This document shows positions 10,798-24,460 of a stretch of 64,000 nucleotides of DNA, in pieces (positions within the stretch are counted from its first letter, which is position 1; each line of letters starts with the position of its first letter). Origin of the DNA: Eutreptiella sp. 'Long Island Sound 2002'. Taxonomy: Eukaryota; Euglenozoa; Euglenophyceae; Eutreptiales; Eutreptiaceae. The stretch covers positions 12,211,079 through 12,275,078 of the forward strand of contig OZ038400.1 of assembly GCA_964036045.1 (NCBI GenBank). The letters are read 5' to 3'. A program made the translations under genes and the position numbers. The notes under the pieces are model-generated. The model searched no databases and was not told the origin of the DNA. It saw only the letters and a program-made list of their open reading frames with translations.

Positions 10798-13700
10798 TGT
10801 CATCAGTACCCCTGGGCCAAGAACTCTGTCATCAGTACCCCTTGGCCAAGAACTCTGTCATCAGTACCCCTGGGCCAAGAACTCTGTCATCAGTACTCCT
10901 GGGTCTAGAAATCTCTCATTAGTACCCCTGGGCCAAGAACTCTGTCATCAGTACCCCTGGGCCAAGAACTCTGTCATCGGTACCCCTGGGCCAAGAACTC
11001 TGTCATCAGTACCCCTAGGTCAACAACTCTGTCATCAGTACCCCTGGGTCAAGAACTCTCTCATCAGTAACCCTGGGCCAAGAACTCTGTCATCAGTACC
11101 CCTGGGTCAGGAACCCTGTCATTAATATCCCGGGGTCTAGAACTCTGTCATCAGTACCCCTGGGCCAAGAAATCTGTCTTCAGTACCCTTGGGCCACGTA
11201 CTCTGTCGTCAGTAGACCTGGGCCAAGAACTCTGTCGTCAGTAGCCCTGGGTCAAGAAGTCTTTTATCAATACCCCTGGGTGTAGAGCTCTGTCATCAGT
11301 ACCCCTGGGTCGAGAGATCTGTCATGAGTACCCCCGGGTCAAGAACTCTCTCATCAGTACCCCTGGGCCAACAAATCTGTCTTCAGTACCCCTGGACCAA
11401 GAACTCTGTCATCAGTACCGCCGGGTCAGGAACTCTCTCATCAGTAGCCCTGGGCCAATAACTCTGTCGTCAGTAGCCCTGGGTCAAGAACTCTGTCATT
11501 AATATCCCTGGGTCTAGAACTCTGTCATCAGTACCCCTGGGTCAAGAACTCTGTCATCAGTACCCCTGGGCCAGGAACTCTCTCATCAGTACCCCTGGGC
11601 CAAGAACTCTGTCTTCAGTATCCCTGGGTCAAGAACTCTGTCATCAGTACCGCCGGGTCAAGAACTCTCTCATCAGTATCCCTGGGTCAAGAACTCTCTC
11701 ATCAGTACCCCTGTGTCACTCTGTCATCAGTACCCCTGGGTAAAGAACTCTCTCATCAGTACCCCCCGCCCAAGTACTCTATCGTCAGTACCCCTTGGGT
11801 CAAGAACTCTCTCATCGGTACCCCTGGGCCAAGAACTCTGTCATCAGTACCCCTCGGTCAAGAACTCTGTCATTAATATCCCTGGGTCCAGAACTCTGTC
11901 ATCAGTACCCCTTGGTCAAGAAATCTGTCTTCAGTACCCTTGGGCCAAGTACTCTGTCGTCAGTAGTCCTGGGCCAAGAACTCTGTCGTCAGTGGCCCTG
12001 GGTCAAGTACTCGTTTATCAATACCCCTGGGTCTAGAACTCTAACATCAGTACCCCTGGGTCAAGAACCCCATCTTCAGTACCCCTGGGTCAAGAACTCT
12101 GTCATCAGTACCCCTGGGCCCAGAACTCTGTCATCGGTACCCCTGGGCCAAGAACTCTGTCATCAGTACCCCTGGGCCAAGAACTCTGTCATCAGTACCC
12201 CTGGGCCAAGAACTCTGTCATCAGTACCCCTGGGCCAAGAACCCTGTCATCAGTACCCCTGGGCCAAGAACTCTGTCATCAGTATCCCTGGGTTTAGAAC
12301 TCTGTCATCAGTACCCCTGGGCCAAGAACTGTGTCATCAGTATTCCTGGGCGAAGAACTCTGTCATCAGTACCCCTGGGCCAAAAACTCTGTCATCAGTA
12401 CCCCTGGGCCAGGAACTCTGTCTTCAGTACCCCTGGGCCAAGAACTCTGTCATCAGTACCCCCTGGGCCAAGAACTCTGTCATCAATACCCCTGGGCCAC
12501 AAATTCTGCCATCAGTACCCCTGGGCCAAGAACTCTGTCATCAGTACCCCTGGGCCAAGAACTCTGTCATCAGTACCCCTGGGCCAAGATCTCTGTCATC
12601 AGTACCCCTTGGTCAAAAACTCTCTCCTCAGTACCCCAGGGTCAAGAACTCTCTCATCAGTACCCCTTGGTCAAGAACTCTGTCATTAATATCCCTCAGT
12701 CTAGAACTCTGTCATCAGTACCCCTGGGCCAAGAACTCTGTCTCCAGTACCCTTGGGCCAAGTACTCTGTCGTCAGTAGCCCTGGGCCGAGAACTCTGTC
12801 GTCAGTAGCCCTGGGTCAAGAACTCTTTTATCAATACCCCAGGGTCTAGAACTCTGTCATCAGTACCCCTGGGTCACGAACTCTGTCATCAGTACCCCTG
12901 GGTCCAGAACTCTGTCATCAGTACCCCTGGGCCCAGAACTCTGTCATCAGTACCCCTGGGCCAAGAACTCTGTCATCAGTACCCCTGGGCCAAGAACTCT
13001 GTCATCAGTACCAATGGGCCAAGAAGTCTGTCATCAGTACCCCTGGACCAAGAACTCTGTCATCAGTACCCCTGGGCCAAGAACTCTGTCATCAGTACCC
13101 CTGGGCCAAGAACTCTGTCATCGTTACCCCTGGGTTTAGAACTCTGTCATCAGTACCCCTTGGCCAAGAACTCTGTCATCAGTACCCCTGGGCCAAGAAC
13201 TCTGTCTTCAGTAACCCTGGGCCAAGAACTCTGTCATCAGTAGCGCCAGGTCAAGAACTCTCTCATCAGTACCCCTGGGTCAAGAACTCTCTCATCAGTA
13301 CCCCTGGGTCAAAAACTCTCTCATCAGTACCCCTGGGCCAAGAACTCTGTCATCAGTACCCCTGGGTCAAGAACTCTGTCATGAATATCCCTGGGTCTAG
13401 AGCTCTGTCATCAGTACCCCTGGGCCGGAAATCTGTCTTCAGTACCCTTGGGCCAAGTACTCTGTCGTCAGTAGCCCTGGGCCAAGAACTCTGTCGTCAG
13501 TAGCCCTGGGTCAAGAACTCTTTTATCAATACCCCTGGGTCTAGAACTCTGTCATCAGTACCCCTGGGTCAAGAACTCTGTTCTCAGTACCCTTGTGTCA
13601 AGAACTCTGTCATCAGTACGCCTGGGCCAGGAACTCTCTCATCAGTACCCCTGGGTCAAGAACTCTCTCATCAGTACCCCTGGGTCAAGAACTCTGTCAT

Positions 13701-16700
13701 CAGTACCCCTTGGTCAAGAACTCTCTCATCAGTACCTCTGGGCCAAGTACTCCATCGTCAGTACCCCTCGGTCAAGAACTCTCTCATCAGTACCCCTCGG
13801 CCAAGAACTCTGTCATCAGTACCCCTGGGTCAAGAACTCTGTCATTAATATCCCTGGGTCTAGAACTCTGTCATCAGTACCCCTGGGCCAAGAATTCTGT
13901 CTTCAGTACCCTTTGGCCAAGTACTCTGTCGTCAGTAGCCCTGGGCAAAGCACTCTGTCGTCAGTAGCCCTGGGTCAGGTACTCTTTTATCAATACCCCT
14001 GGGTCTAGAACTCTGTCATCAGTACCCCTGGGTCAAGAACTCTCTCTTCAGTACCCCTGGGTCAAGAACTCTGTCATCAGAACCCCTGGACCTGAAACTC
14101 TGTCATCAGTACCCCTGGGCCGAGGACTCTGTCTTCAGTACCCCTTGGCCAAGAACTCTGTCATCAGTACCCCTGGGCCAAGAACTCTGTCATCAGTACC
14201 CCTGGGCCAAGAACCCTGTCATCAGTACCCCTGGGTTTAGAACTCTGTCATCAGTACCCCTGGGCCAAGAACTCTGTCATCGGAACCCCTGGGCCAAGAA
14301 CTCTGTCATTAGTACCCCTGGGCCAACATCTCTGTCATCAGTACCCCTGGGTCAAGAACTCTCTCCTCAGTACCCCCGGGTCAAGAACTCTCTCATCAGC
14401 ACCCCTGGGTCAAGAGCTCTGTCATTAATATCCCTCTGTCTGGAACTCTGTCATCAGTAGCCCTGGGCCAAGAACTCTGTCATCAGTACCCCTGGGTTGA
14501 GAACTCTGTCATCAGTACCCCTGGGCCAAGAACTCTGTCATCAGTACCCCCAGGTCAGGAACTCTCTCATCAGTACCCCTGGGCCAAGAACTAAGTCATC
14601 AGTACCCCTGGGCCAAGAACTCTGTCATCAGTACCCCTGGGTTTAGAACTCCGTCATCAGTACCCCTGGGCCAAGAACTCTGTCATCAGTACCCCTGGGA
14701 AAAGAACTCTGTCATCAGTAACCCTGGGCCAAGTACTCTGTCATCAGTACCCCTGGGCCAAGAACTCTGTCATCAGTACCCCTGGGCCAAGAACTCTGTC
14801 ATCAGTACCCCTGGGCCAAGAGCTCGGTCATCAATACCCCTGGGCCAAGAACTCTGTCATCAGTACCCCTGGGCCAAGAACTCTGTCATCAGTACCAGTG
14901 GGCCAAGATCTCTGTCATCAGTACCCCTGGGTCAAGAACTCTCTCCTCAGTACCCCCGGGTCAAGAACTCTCTCATCAGCACCCCTGGGTCAAGAGCTCT
15001 GTCATTAATATCCCTCTGTCTGGAACTCTGTCATCAGTACCCCTGGGCCAAGAACTCTGTCTTCAGTACCCTTGGGCCAAGTACTCTGTCGTCACTAGCC
15101 CCTGGCCAAGAACTCTGTCGTCAGTAGCCCTGGGTCAAGAACTCTTTTATCAATAACCCTGGGTCTAGAACTCTGTCATCAGTACCTCTGGGTCAAGAAC
15201 TCTGTCATCAGTACCCCTGGGTCAAGAACTCTTTCATCAGTACCCCTGGGCCCAGAACTCTGTCATCAGTACCCCTGGGCCAAGAACTCTGTCATCAGTA
15301 CCCCTGGGCCAAGAACTCTGTCATTAGTACCCCTGGGCCAAGAACTCTGTCATCAGTACTCCTGGGCCAGGAACTCTGTCATCAGTACCCCTGGGCCAAG
15401 AACTCTGTCATCAGAACCCCTTGGTTTAGAACTCTGTCATCAGTACCCCTAGGCCAAGAACTCTGTCATCAGTACCCCTGGGCTAAGAACTCTGTCATCG
15501 GTATTCCTGGGCCAAGAACTCTGTCATCAGTACCCCTGGGCCAAGAACTCTGTCATCAGTACCCCTGGGCCAAGAACTCTGTCATGAGTACCCCTGGGCC
15601 AAGAACTCTGTCATCAATACCGATGGGCCACAAACTCTGTCATCAATACCCCTGGGCCAAGAACTCTGTCATCAGTACCCCTGGGCCAAGATCTCTGTCA
15701 TCAGTACCCCTGGGTCAAGAACTCTCTCCTCAGTACCTCGAGGTCAAGAACTATCTGTTCAGTACCCCTGGGCCAAGAACTCTGTCATCAGTACCCCTGG
15801 GCCAAAGTCTCTGTCATCAGTACCCCTGGGTCAAGAACTCTCTCCTCAGTACCCCCGGGTCAAGAACTCTCTCATCAGCACCCCTGGGTCAAGAGCTCTG
15901 TCATTAATATCCCTCTGTCTGGAACTCTGTCATCAGTAGCCCTGGGCCAAGAACTCTGTCATCAGTACCCCTGGGTTGAGAACTCTGTCATCAGTACCCC
16001 TGGGCCAAGAACTCTGTCATCAGTACCCCCAGGTCAGGAACTCTCTCATCAGTACCCCTGGGCCAAGAACTAAGTCATCAGTACCCCTGGGTTTAGAACT
16101 CCGTCATCAGTACCCCTGGGCCAAGAACTCTGTCATCGGTACCCCTGGGAAAACAACTCTGTCATCAGTAACCCTGGGCCAAGTACTCTGTCATCAGTAT
16201 CCCTGGGCCAAGAACTCTGTCATCAGTACCCCTGGGCCAAGAACTCTGTCATCAGTACCCCTGGGCCAAGAGCTCGGTCATCAATACCCCTGGGCCAAGA
16301 ACTCTGTCATCAGTACCCCTGGGCCAAGAACTCTGTCATCAGTACCACTGGGCCAAGATCTCTGTCATCAGTCCCCCTGGGTCAAGAACTCTCTCCTCAG
16401 TACCCCCGGGTCAAGAACTCTCTCATCAGCACCCCTGGGGCAAGAGCTCTGTCATTAATATCCCTCTGTCTGGAACTCTGTCATCAGTACCCCTGGGCCA
16501 AGAACTCTGTCTTCAGTACCCTTGGGCCAAGTACTCTGTCGTCACTAGCCCCTGGCCAAGAACTCTGTCGTCAGTAGCCCTGGGTCAAGAACTCTTTTAT
16601 CAATAACCCTGGGTCTAGAACTCTGTCATCAGTACCTCTGGGTCAAGAACTCTGTCATCAGTACCCCTGGGTCAAGAACTCTTTAATCAGTACCCCTGGG

Positions 16701-19700
16701 CCCAGAACTCTGTCATCAGTACCCCTGGGCCAAGAACTCTGTCATCAGTACCCCTGGGCCAAGAACTCTGTCATCAGTACCCCTGGGCCAAGAACTCTGT
16801 CATCAGTACTCCTGGGCCAAGAACTCTGTCATCAGTACCCCTGGGCCAAGAACTCTGTCATCAGAACCCCTTGGTTTAGAACTCTGTCATCAGTACCCCT
16901 AGGCCAAGAACTCTGTCATCAGTACCCCTGGGCTAAGAACTCTGTCATCGGTATTCCTGGGACAAGAACTCTGTCATCAGTACCCCTGGGCCAAGAACTC
17001 TGTCATCAGTACTCCTGGGCCAAGAACTCTGTCATGAGTACCCCTGGGCCAAGAACTCTGTCATCAATACCGATGGGCCACAAACTCTGTCATCAATACC
17101 CCTGGGCCAAGAACTCTGTCATCAGTACCCCTGGGCCAAGATCTCTGTCATCAGTACCCCTGGGTCAAGAACTCTCTCCTCACTACCTCCAGGTCAAGAA
17201 CTATCTGTTCAGTACCCCTGGGCCAAGAACGCTGTCATCAGTACCCCTGGGCCAAAATCTCTGTCATCAGTACCCCTGGGTCAAGAACTCTCTCCTCAGT
17301 ACCCCCAGGTCAAGAACTCTCTCATCAGCACCCCTGGGTCAAGAGCTCTGTCATTAATATCCCTCTGTCTGGAACTCTGTCATCAGTACCCCTGGGCCAA
17401 GAACTCTGTCATCAGTACCCCTGGGTTGAGAACTCTGTCATCAGTACCCCTGGGCCAAGAGCTCTGTCATCAGTACCCCCAGGTCAGGAACTCTCTCATC
17501 AGTACCCCTGGGCCAAGACCTAAGTCATCAGTACCCCTGGGCCAAGAACTCTGTCATCAGTACCCCTGGGTTTAGAACTCCGTCATCATAACCCCCGGGC
17601 CAAGAACTCTGTCATCAGTACCCCTGGGAAAAGAACTCTGTCATCAGTAACCCTGGGCCAAGTACTCTGTCATCAGTACCCCTGGGCCAAGAACTCTGTC
17701 ATCAGTACCCCTGGGCCAAGAACTCTGTCATCAGTACCCCTGGGCCAAGAGCTCAGTCATCAATACCCCTGGGCCAAGAACTCTGTCATCAGTACCCCTG
17801 GGCCAAGAACTCTGTCATCAGTACCACTGGGCCAAGATCTCTGTCATCAGTACCCCTGGGTCAAGAACTCTCTCCTCAGTACCCCCGGGTCAAGAACTCT
17901 CTCATCAGCACCCCTGGGTCAAGAGCTCTGTCATTAATATCCCTCTGTCTGGAACTCTGTCATCAGTACCCCTGGGCCAAGAACTCTGTCTTCAGTACCC
18001 TTGGGCCAAGTACTCTGTCGTCACTAGCCCTGGGCCACAAACTCTGTCGTCAGTAGCCCTGGGTCAAGAACTCTGTCTTCAGTACCCCTGGGTCTAGAAC
18101 TCTGTCATCAGTACCCCTGGGTCAAGAACTCTATCATCAGTACCCCTGGGCCAAGAACTCTTTCATCAGTACCCCTGGGCCCAGAACTCTGTCATCAGTA
18201 CCCCTGGGCCAAGAACTCTGTCATCAGTACCCCTGGGCCAAGAACTCTGTCATCAGTACCCCTGGGCCAAGAACTCTGTCATCAGTACTCCTGGGCCAAG
18301 AACTCTGTCATCAGTACCCCTGGGCCAAGAACTCTGTCATCAGAACCCCTTGGTTTAGAGCTCTGTCATCAGTACCCCTAGGCCAAGAACTCTGTCATCA
18401 GTACCCCTGGCCTAAGAACTCTGTCATCGGTATTCCTGGGCCAAGAACTCTGTCATCAGTACCCCTGGGCCAAGAACTCTGTCATCAGTACCCCTGGGCC
18501 AAGAACTCTGTCATGAGTACCCCTGGGCCAAGAACTCTGTCATCAATACCGATGGGCCACGAACTCTGTCATCAATACCCCTGGGCCAAGAACTCTGTCA
18601 TCAGAACTCCTGGGCCAAGATCTCTGTCATCAGTACCTCTGGGTCAAGAACTCTCTCCTCAGTACCTCCAGGTCAAGAACTCTCTCATCAGTACCCCTGG
18701 GTCAAGAACTCTGTCATTAATATCCCTCGGTCTAGAACTCTGTCATCTGTACCCCTGGGCCAAGAACTCTGTCTTCAGTACCCTTGGGCCAAGTACTCTG
18801 TCGTCAGTAGCCCTGGGTCAAGAACTCTTTTATCAATAGCCCTGGGTCTAGAACTCTGTCATCAGTACCCCTGGGTCAAGAACTCTGTCATCAGTACCCC
18901 TGGGCCCAGAACTCTGTCATCAGTACCCCTGGGCCAAGAACTCTGTCATCAGTACCCCTGGGCCAAGAACTCTGTCATCAGTACCCCTGGGCCAAGAACT
19001 CTGTCATCAGTACCCCTGGGCTACGAACTCTGTCACCAGTACCCCTGGGCCAAGAACTCTGTCATCAGTACCCCTGGGCCAAGAACTCTGTCATCAGTAC
19101 CCCTGGGCCAAGAACTCTGTCATCAGTATCCCTGGGCCAAGAACTCTGTCATCAGTACCCCTGGGCCAAGACCTCTGTCTTCAGTACCCCTGGGCCAAGA
19201 ACTCTGTCATCAGTACCCGTGGGTCAAGAAGTCTCTCCTCAGTACCCCTGGGCCAAGAACTCTGTCTGCAGTACCCCTGGGCCAAGAACTCTGTCATCAA
19301 TCCCCCTGGGCCAAGAACTCTGTCTTCAGTACCCCTGGGCGAAAAACTCTGTCATCAGTACCCCTGGGCCAAGAAATCTGTCATCAGTACCCCTGGGTCT
19401 AGAACTCTCTGATCAGTACCCCTGGGCCAAGAACTCTCTCATCAGTACCCCTGTGCCAAGAACTCTGTCATCAGTAACCCTGGGCCAAGAACTCTGTCTT
19501 CAGTACCCCTGGGCCAAGAGCTCTGTCTTCAGTACCCCTGGGCCAAGAACTCTGTCTTCAGTACCCCTGGGCCAAGAACTGTGTCATCAGTACCCGTGGG
19601 TCAAGAGGTCTCTCATCAGTACCCCTGGGCCAAGAACTCTGTCATCAGTACCCCTGGTCCAAGAACTCTGTCATCAGTACCCCTGGGCCAAGAACTCTGT

Positions 19701-22700
19701 CATCACTACCCCCGGGCCGAGAACTCTGTCATCAGTACCCCTGGGTCCGAAACTCTCTGATCAGTACCCCTGGGCCAAGAACTCTGTCATCAGTACCCCT
19801 GGGCGAAGAACTCTGTCATCAGTACCCCTGGGCGGAGGACTCTGTCATCACTACCCCTGGGCCAAGAACTCTGTCATCAGTACCCCTGGGTCTAGATCTC
19901 TCTGATCAGTACCCCTGGGCCAAGAACTCTCTCATCAGTACCCCTGGGCCAAGAACTCTGTCATCAGTAACTCTGGGCTAAGAACCTTGTCTTCAGTACC
20001 CCTGGGCCAGGAACTCTGTCTTCATTACCCCTGGGCCAAGAACTCTGTCTCCAGTACCCCTGGGCCAAGAGCTCTGTCATCAGTACCCGTGGGTCAAGAA
20101 GTGTCTCATCAGTACCCCTTGGCCAAGAACTCTGTCTTCAGTACCCCTGGGCCAAGAACTCTGTGATCAATATCCCTGGGCCAAGAACTCTGTCGTCAGT
20201 ACCCCTGGGCCAAGAACTCTGTCACCAGTACCCCTGGGCCAAGAACTCTGTCATCAGTACCCCTGGGCCAAGAACTCTGTCATCAGTACCCCTGGGCCAA
20301 GAACTCTGACATCAGTACCCCTGGGCCAAGAACTCTGTCATCAGTACCCCTGGGTCTAGAACTCTCTGATCAGTACCCCTGGGCCAAGAACTCTGTCATC
20401 AGTACCCCTAGGCCAAGAACTCTATCTTCAGTACCCCTGGGCCAAGAACTCTGTCTTCAGTACACCTGGGCCAAGAACTCTGTCATCCGTACCCCTGGGC
20501 CAAGAACTCTGTCATCAGTACCCGTGGGTCAAGAAGTCTCTCATCAGTACCCCTGGGCCAAGAACTCTGTCTTCAGTACCCCTGGGCCAAGAGCTCTGTC
20601 ATCAATACCCCTGGGCCAAGAACTCTGTCCTCAGTATCCAAGGGCCCAGAACTCTGACATCAGTACCCCTGGGCCAAGAACTCTGTCATCAGTACCCTTC
20701 GGCCAAGAACTCTGTCATCAGTACCCCTCGGTCTAGAACTCTCTGATCAGTACCCCTGGGCCAAGAACTCTCTCAGCAGTACCCCTGGGCCAAGAACTCT
20801 GTCATCCGTATCCCTCGGCCAACAACTCCGTCATCAGTACCCCTAGGCCAAGATCTCTGTCATCAGTATCCCTTGGCCACGAACTCTCTCATCAGTACCC
20901 CTGGGCCAAGAACTCTGTCATCAGTAACCCTGGGCCAAGAACTCTGTCATCAGTACCCCTGGGTCTAGAACTCTCTCATCAGTACCCCTGGGCCGAGAAC
21001 TCTGTCATCAGTACCCCTGGGCCACGAACTCTGTCATCAGTACCCCTGGGCCAAGAACTCTGTCATCAGTACCCCTGGGCCAAGAACTCTGTCATCAGTA
21101 CCCCTGGGTCGAGAACTCCCTCATCAGTACCCCTGGGCCAAGAACTCTGTCATCAAGACCCCTGGGCCAAGAACTCTGTCATCAGTACCCCTGGGCCAAG
21201 AACTCTGTCATCAGTACCCCTGGGCCAAGAACTCTGACATCAGTACCCCTGGGCCACGAACTCTCTCATCAGTACCCCTGGGCCAAGAACTCTGTCATCA
21301 GTACCCCTGGGCCAAACAATCTGTCATCAGTACCCCTGGGCCAAGAACTCTGTCATCAGTACCCCTGGGCCAAGAACTCTGTCATCATTACCCCTTGGCC
21401 AAGAACTCTGTCATCAGTACCCCTGGGTCTAGAACTCTCTCATTAGTACCCCTGGGCCAAGAACTCTGGAATCAGTACCCCTGGGCCAAGAACTCTGTCA
21501 TCAGTACCCCTGGGCCAAGAACTCTGTCATCAGTACCCCTGGGCCAAGAACTCTGCCATCAGTACCCCTGGGCCAAGAACTCTGTCATCAGTACCCCTGG
21601 GCCAAAGCCTCTGTCATCAGTACCCCTGGGTCAAGAACTCTGTCATTAATATCCCTGGGTTTAGAACTCTGTCATCAGTACCCCCGGGCAAAGAACTCCG
21701 TCTTCAGTACCCCTGGGTCTAGAACTCCCTCATCAGTACACTTGGGCCAAGAACTCTCACACCAGTACGCCTGGGCCAAGAACTCACTCATCAGTACCCC
21801 TAGGCCAAGAACTGTTTCATCAGTACCCCTGGGTCAAGAACTCTGGCATCAGTACGCCCGGGCCAAGAACTCTGTCTTCAGTACCCCTGGGCCAAGAACC
21901 CTGTCATCAGTACCCCGGGGCACAGAACTCTGTCTTCAGTACCCCTGGGCCAAGAACTCTGTCTTCAGTACCCCTGGGCCAAAAGCTCTGTCATCAGTAC
22001 CCCTGGGCCAATAAATCTGTCTTTAGTACCCCTGAGCCAAGAAGTCTGTCATCAGTACCCCTGGGCCAAGAACTCTGTCATCAGTACCCCCCGGCCAAGA
22101 ACTCTGTCATCAGTACCCCTGGGCCAAGAACTCTGTCTTCAGTACCCCTGGGCCAAGAACTCTGTCATCAGTACCCCTGGGCCAAGAACTCTGTCTCCAG
22201 TACCCCTGGGCCAAGAACTCTGTCTTCAGTACCCCTGAGCCAAGAACTCTGTCATAAGTACCCGTTGGTCAAGAAGTCTCTCATCAGTACCCCTGGGCCA
22301 AGAACTCTGTCTTCAGTACCCCTCGGCCAAGAACTCTATCATCAGTACCCCTGGGCCAAGAACTCTGTCATCAGTACCCCTGGGTCTAGAACTCTGTCAT
22401 CAGTACCCCTGGGACAAGTACTCTCTCATCAGTACCCCTGGGCCAAGAACTCTGTCATCAGTAACCCTGGGCAAAGAACTCTGTCTTCAGTACCCCTGGG
22501 CCAAGAACTCTGTCTTCAGTACCCCTGGGCCAAGAACTCTGTCTTCAGTACCCCTGGGCCAAGAACTCTGTTGTCAGTACCCCTGGGCCAAGAACTCTGT
22601 CATCAGTACCCCTGGGCCAAGAACTCTGTCATCAGTACCCCTGGGCCAAGAACTCTGTCATCAGTACCCTTGGGTCTAAAGCTCTCTGATCAGTACCCCT

Positions 22701-23364
22701 AGGCAAAGAACTCTGTCATCAGTACCCCTGGGCGAAGAACCCTGACATCAGTACCCCTGGGCCAAGAACTCTGTCATCAGTACCCCTGGGTCTAGAACTC
22801 TGTCATCAGTACCCCTGGGTCTAGAACTCCCTGATCAGTATCCCTGGGCCAAGAACTCTCTCATCAGTACCCCTGGGCCAAGAACTCTGTTATCAGTAAC
22901 CCTGGGCCAAGAACTCTGTCTTCAGTACCTCTGGGCCAAGAACCCTGTCTTCAGTACCCCTGGGCCAAGAACTCTGTCTTCAGTACCCCTGGGCCAAGAA
23001 CTCTGTCATCAGTACCCGTGGGTCAAGAAGTCTCTCATCAGTACCCCTGGGCCAAGAACCTTGTCTTCGGTACCCCTGGGCCAAGAAATCTGTCATCAAT
23101 ACCCCTGGGCCAAGAACTCTGTCGTCAGTACCCCTGGGCCAAGAACTCTGTCATCAGTAACACTGGGCCAAGAAATCTGTCATCAGTACCTCTGAGCCAA
23201 GAACTCTGTCATCAGTACCCCTGGGCCAAGAACTCTGTCATCAGTACCCCTGGACCAAGAACTCTGTCATCAGTACCCCTGGGTCTAGAACTCTCTCATC
23301 AGTACCCCTGGGCCAAGAACTCTGTCATCAGTACCCCTGGGCCAAGAACTCTGTCATCAGTACC
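10798..23364 (+). repeat. 29-bp satellite array, block 2
   Basis: About 433 monomers. From the telomere repeat to about 18.9 kb the array is rich in GGTCAAG, GGTCTAG and GGTTTAG monomers and in a recurring six-monomer cassette starting with ATTAATATCCC. Beyond about 19 kb it becomes mainly CCAAG type with the repeated variant CCCGTGGGTCAAGAAGTCTC. A higher-order repeat of about 1.45-1.48 kb occupies about 14.3-18.9 kb. It ends at CAGTACC where the second 418-bp array begins. All open frames here (up to 337 residues, 11795-12808) are repeat artefacts. Confidence 0.97.
14300..18900 (+). repeat. Higher-order satellite repeat, about 1.45-1.48 kb
   Basis: A distinctive monomer series (CATGAGTACCCC, then CATCAATACCGATGGGCCAC) recurs at 15584, 17034 and 18513. 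The spacings are 1,450 and 1,479 bp, exactly 50 and 51 monomers. Neighbouring variants such as CATCAGCACCCC, AAGAGCTCTGTCATTAATAT and CCCTCTGTCTGGAACTC recur with it. Copy edges are approximate. Confidence 0.85.
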
Positions 23365-24460
23365 CCGACTATGCCTATGGAGAACTACCCAGAAACATGC
23401 CTTTTTTGTACGTATGGTTTGTGGTAAACAGCGGAGGGACCAGCAAGGGGAGCATCCCGGGTGAGCAACTATGGGTTGGAAAGTGATGTGATGATAGAGA
23501 GAAAGGCATTTGTGAAGTGGAATGCATTCCGAAGGTGAAAGGAGGCCGTGGTGCAGTGCAAAGTATACCCAGCACCCTCCTTGTATGGCAAAAAACATCC
23601 CCAATTTTTACCCCGATTTTACTAGTGAGCGGTGGACCTTAATGGAGCTGCGGCGGCTGGACAATGTTTTGGTTTGGCAAAGCGGGTTCGGATGTCCATG
23701 CTCTGATTGCAGAGACCTCACCAACGTGATTGGCTTGGGGCACGGAAGCCGTGGATACATCCTGAAGGGGTGCCTTGAGTTGCCGACTATGCCTATGGAG
23801 AACTACCCAGAAACACGCCTTTTTTGTATGTATGGTTGGTGGTAAACAGCGGAGAGACCAGCAAAGGGAGCATCCCGGGTGAGCAACTATGGGTTGGAGG
23901 GTGATGTAATCATGGTGAGGAAGGCATTGGTGAAGTGGAATGCATTCTGAAGGTGGTAGCAGGCCGTGGTGCAGTGCAAAGTATACCCAGCACCCTCCTT
24001 GTATGGCGATAAACATCCCGAATTTTTCCCCCGATGTTACTAGTGAGCGGTGGACCTTAATGAGGCTGCGGCGGCTGGACAATGTTTTGGTTTGGCAAAG
24101 CGGGTTCAGATGTCCATGTACTGATCCCAGTAACCTCACCAACGTGATTGGTTGGGACACAGGAGCCGTGGATACATCCTGAAGGGGTCCCTTAGGTTGC
24201 CGTCTATGCCTATGGAGAACTACCCAGAAACATGCCTTTTTTGTATGTAGGGTTTGTGGTAAACAGCGGAGAGACCAGCAAGGAGAGCATCCCGGGTGAG
24301 CAACTATGGGTTGGAATGTGATGTAATGATTGAGAGGAAGGCATTTGTGAAGTGGAATGCATTCTGAAGGTAGTAGGAGGCCGTGGTGCAGTGCAAAGTA
24401 TACCCAGCACCCTCCTTGTATGGCGAAAAACATCCCCATTTTTTACGCCGTTTTTACTAG
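23365..24460 (+). repeat. 418-bp tandem repeat, array 2, left part
   Basis: Units begin at 23365, 23783 and 24200 (spacing 418 and 417 bp). The array starts at the same base of the unit, and on the same satellite edge, as the array at 9466. The third unit is interrupted at 24460, after TTTTTACTAG, by the GC-rich insertion. The 107-codon plus-strand frame is intact at 23522-23845 but frameshifted at 23940-24182. A 266-residue minus-strand frame (23639-24439) crosses unit borders and is not credible as a gene. Confidence 0.93.
24452..24460 (+). repeat. Target-site direct repeat, left (TTTTACTAG)
   Basis: TTTTACTAG flanks the insertion here and again at 26569-26577, with a further copy at 26552-26560. 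Removing 24461-26577 rebuilds one 418-bp unit exactly: 261 bases on the left plus 157 on the right. Confidence 0.7.

Noticed and set aside
12186-12214. Transcription-factor sites in the monomer (TGATGACAG like a Meis/Pbx site, AGAACTCTGT like a steroid half-site)
   Set aside because: Single imperfect matches in a short consensus are expected by chance, and nothing independent supports binding.
10798-23364. CRISPR array (29-bp repeat length)
   Set aside because: Monomers are directly adjacent with no spacers, drift in sequence, run for tens of kilobases, and the DNA is eukaryotic by its telomere repeats.
23639-24439. 266-residue minus-strand frame in the 418-bp repeat
   Set aside because: It crosses unit borders, is matched by plus-strand frames over the same bases, and shows no recognisable domain.
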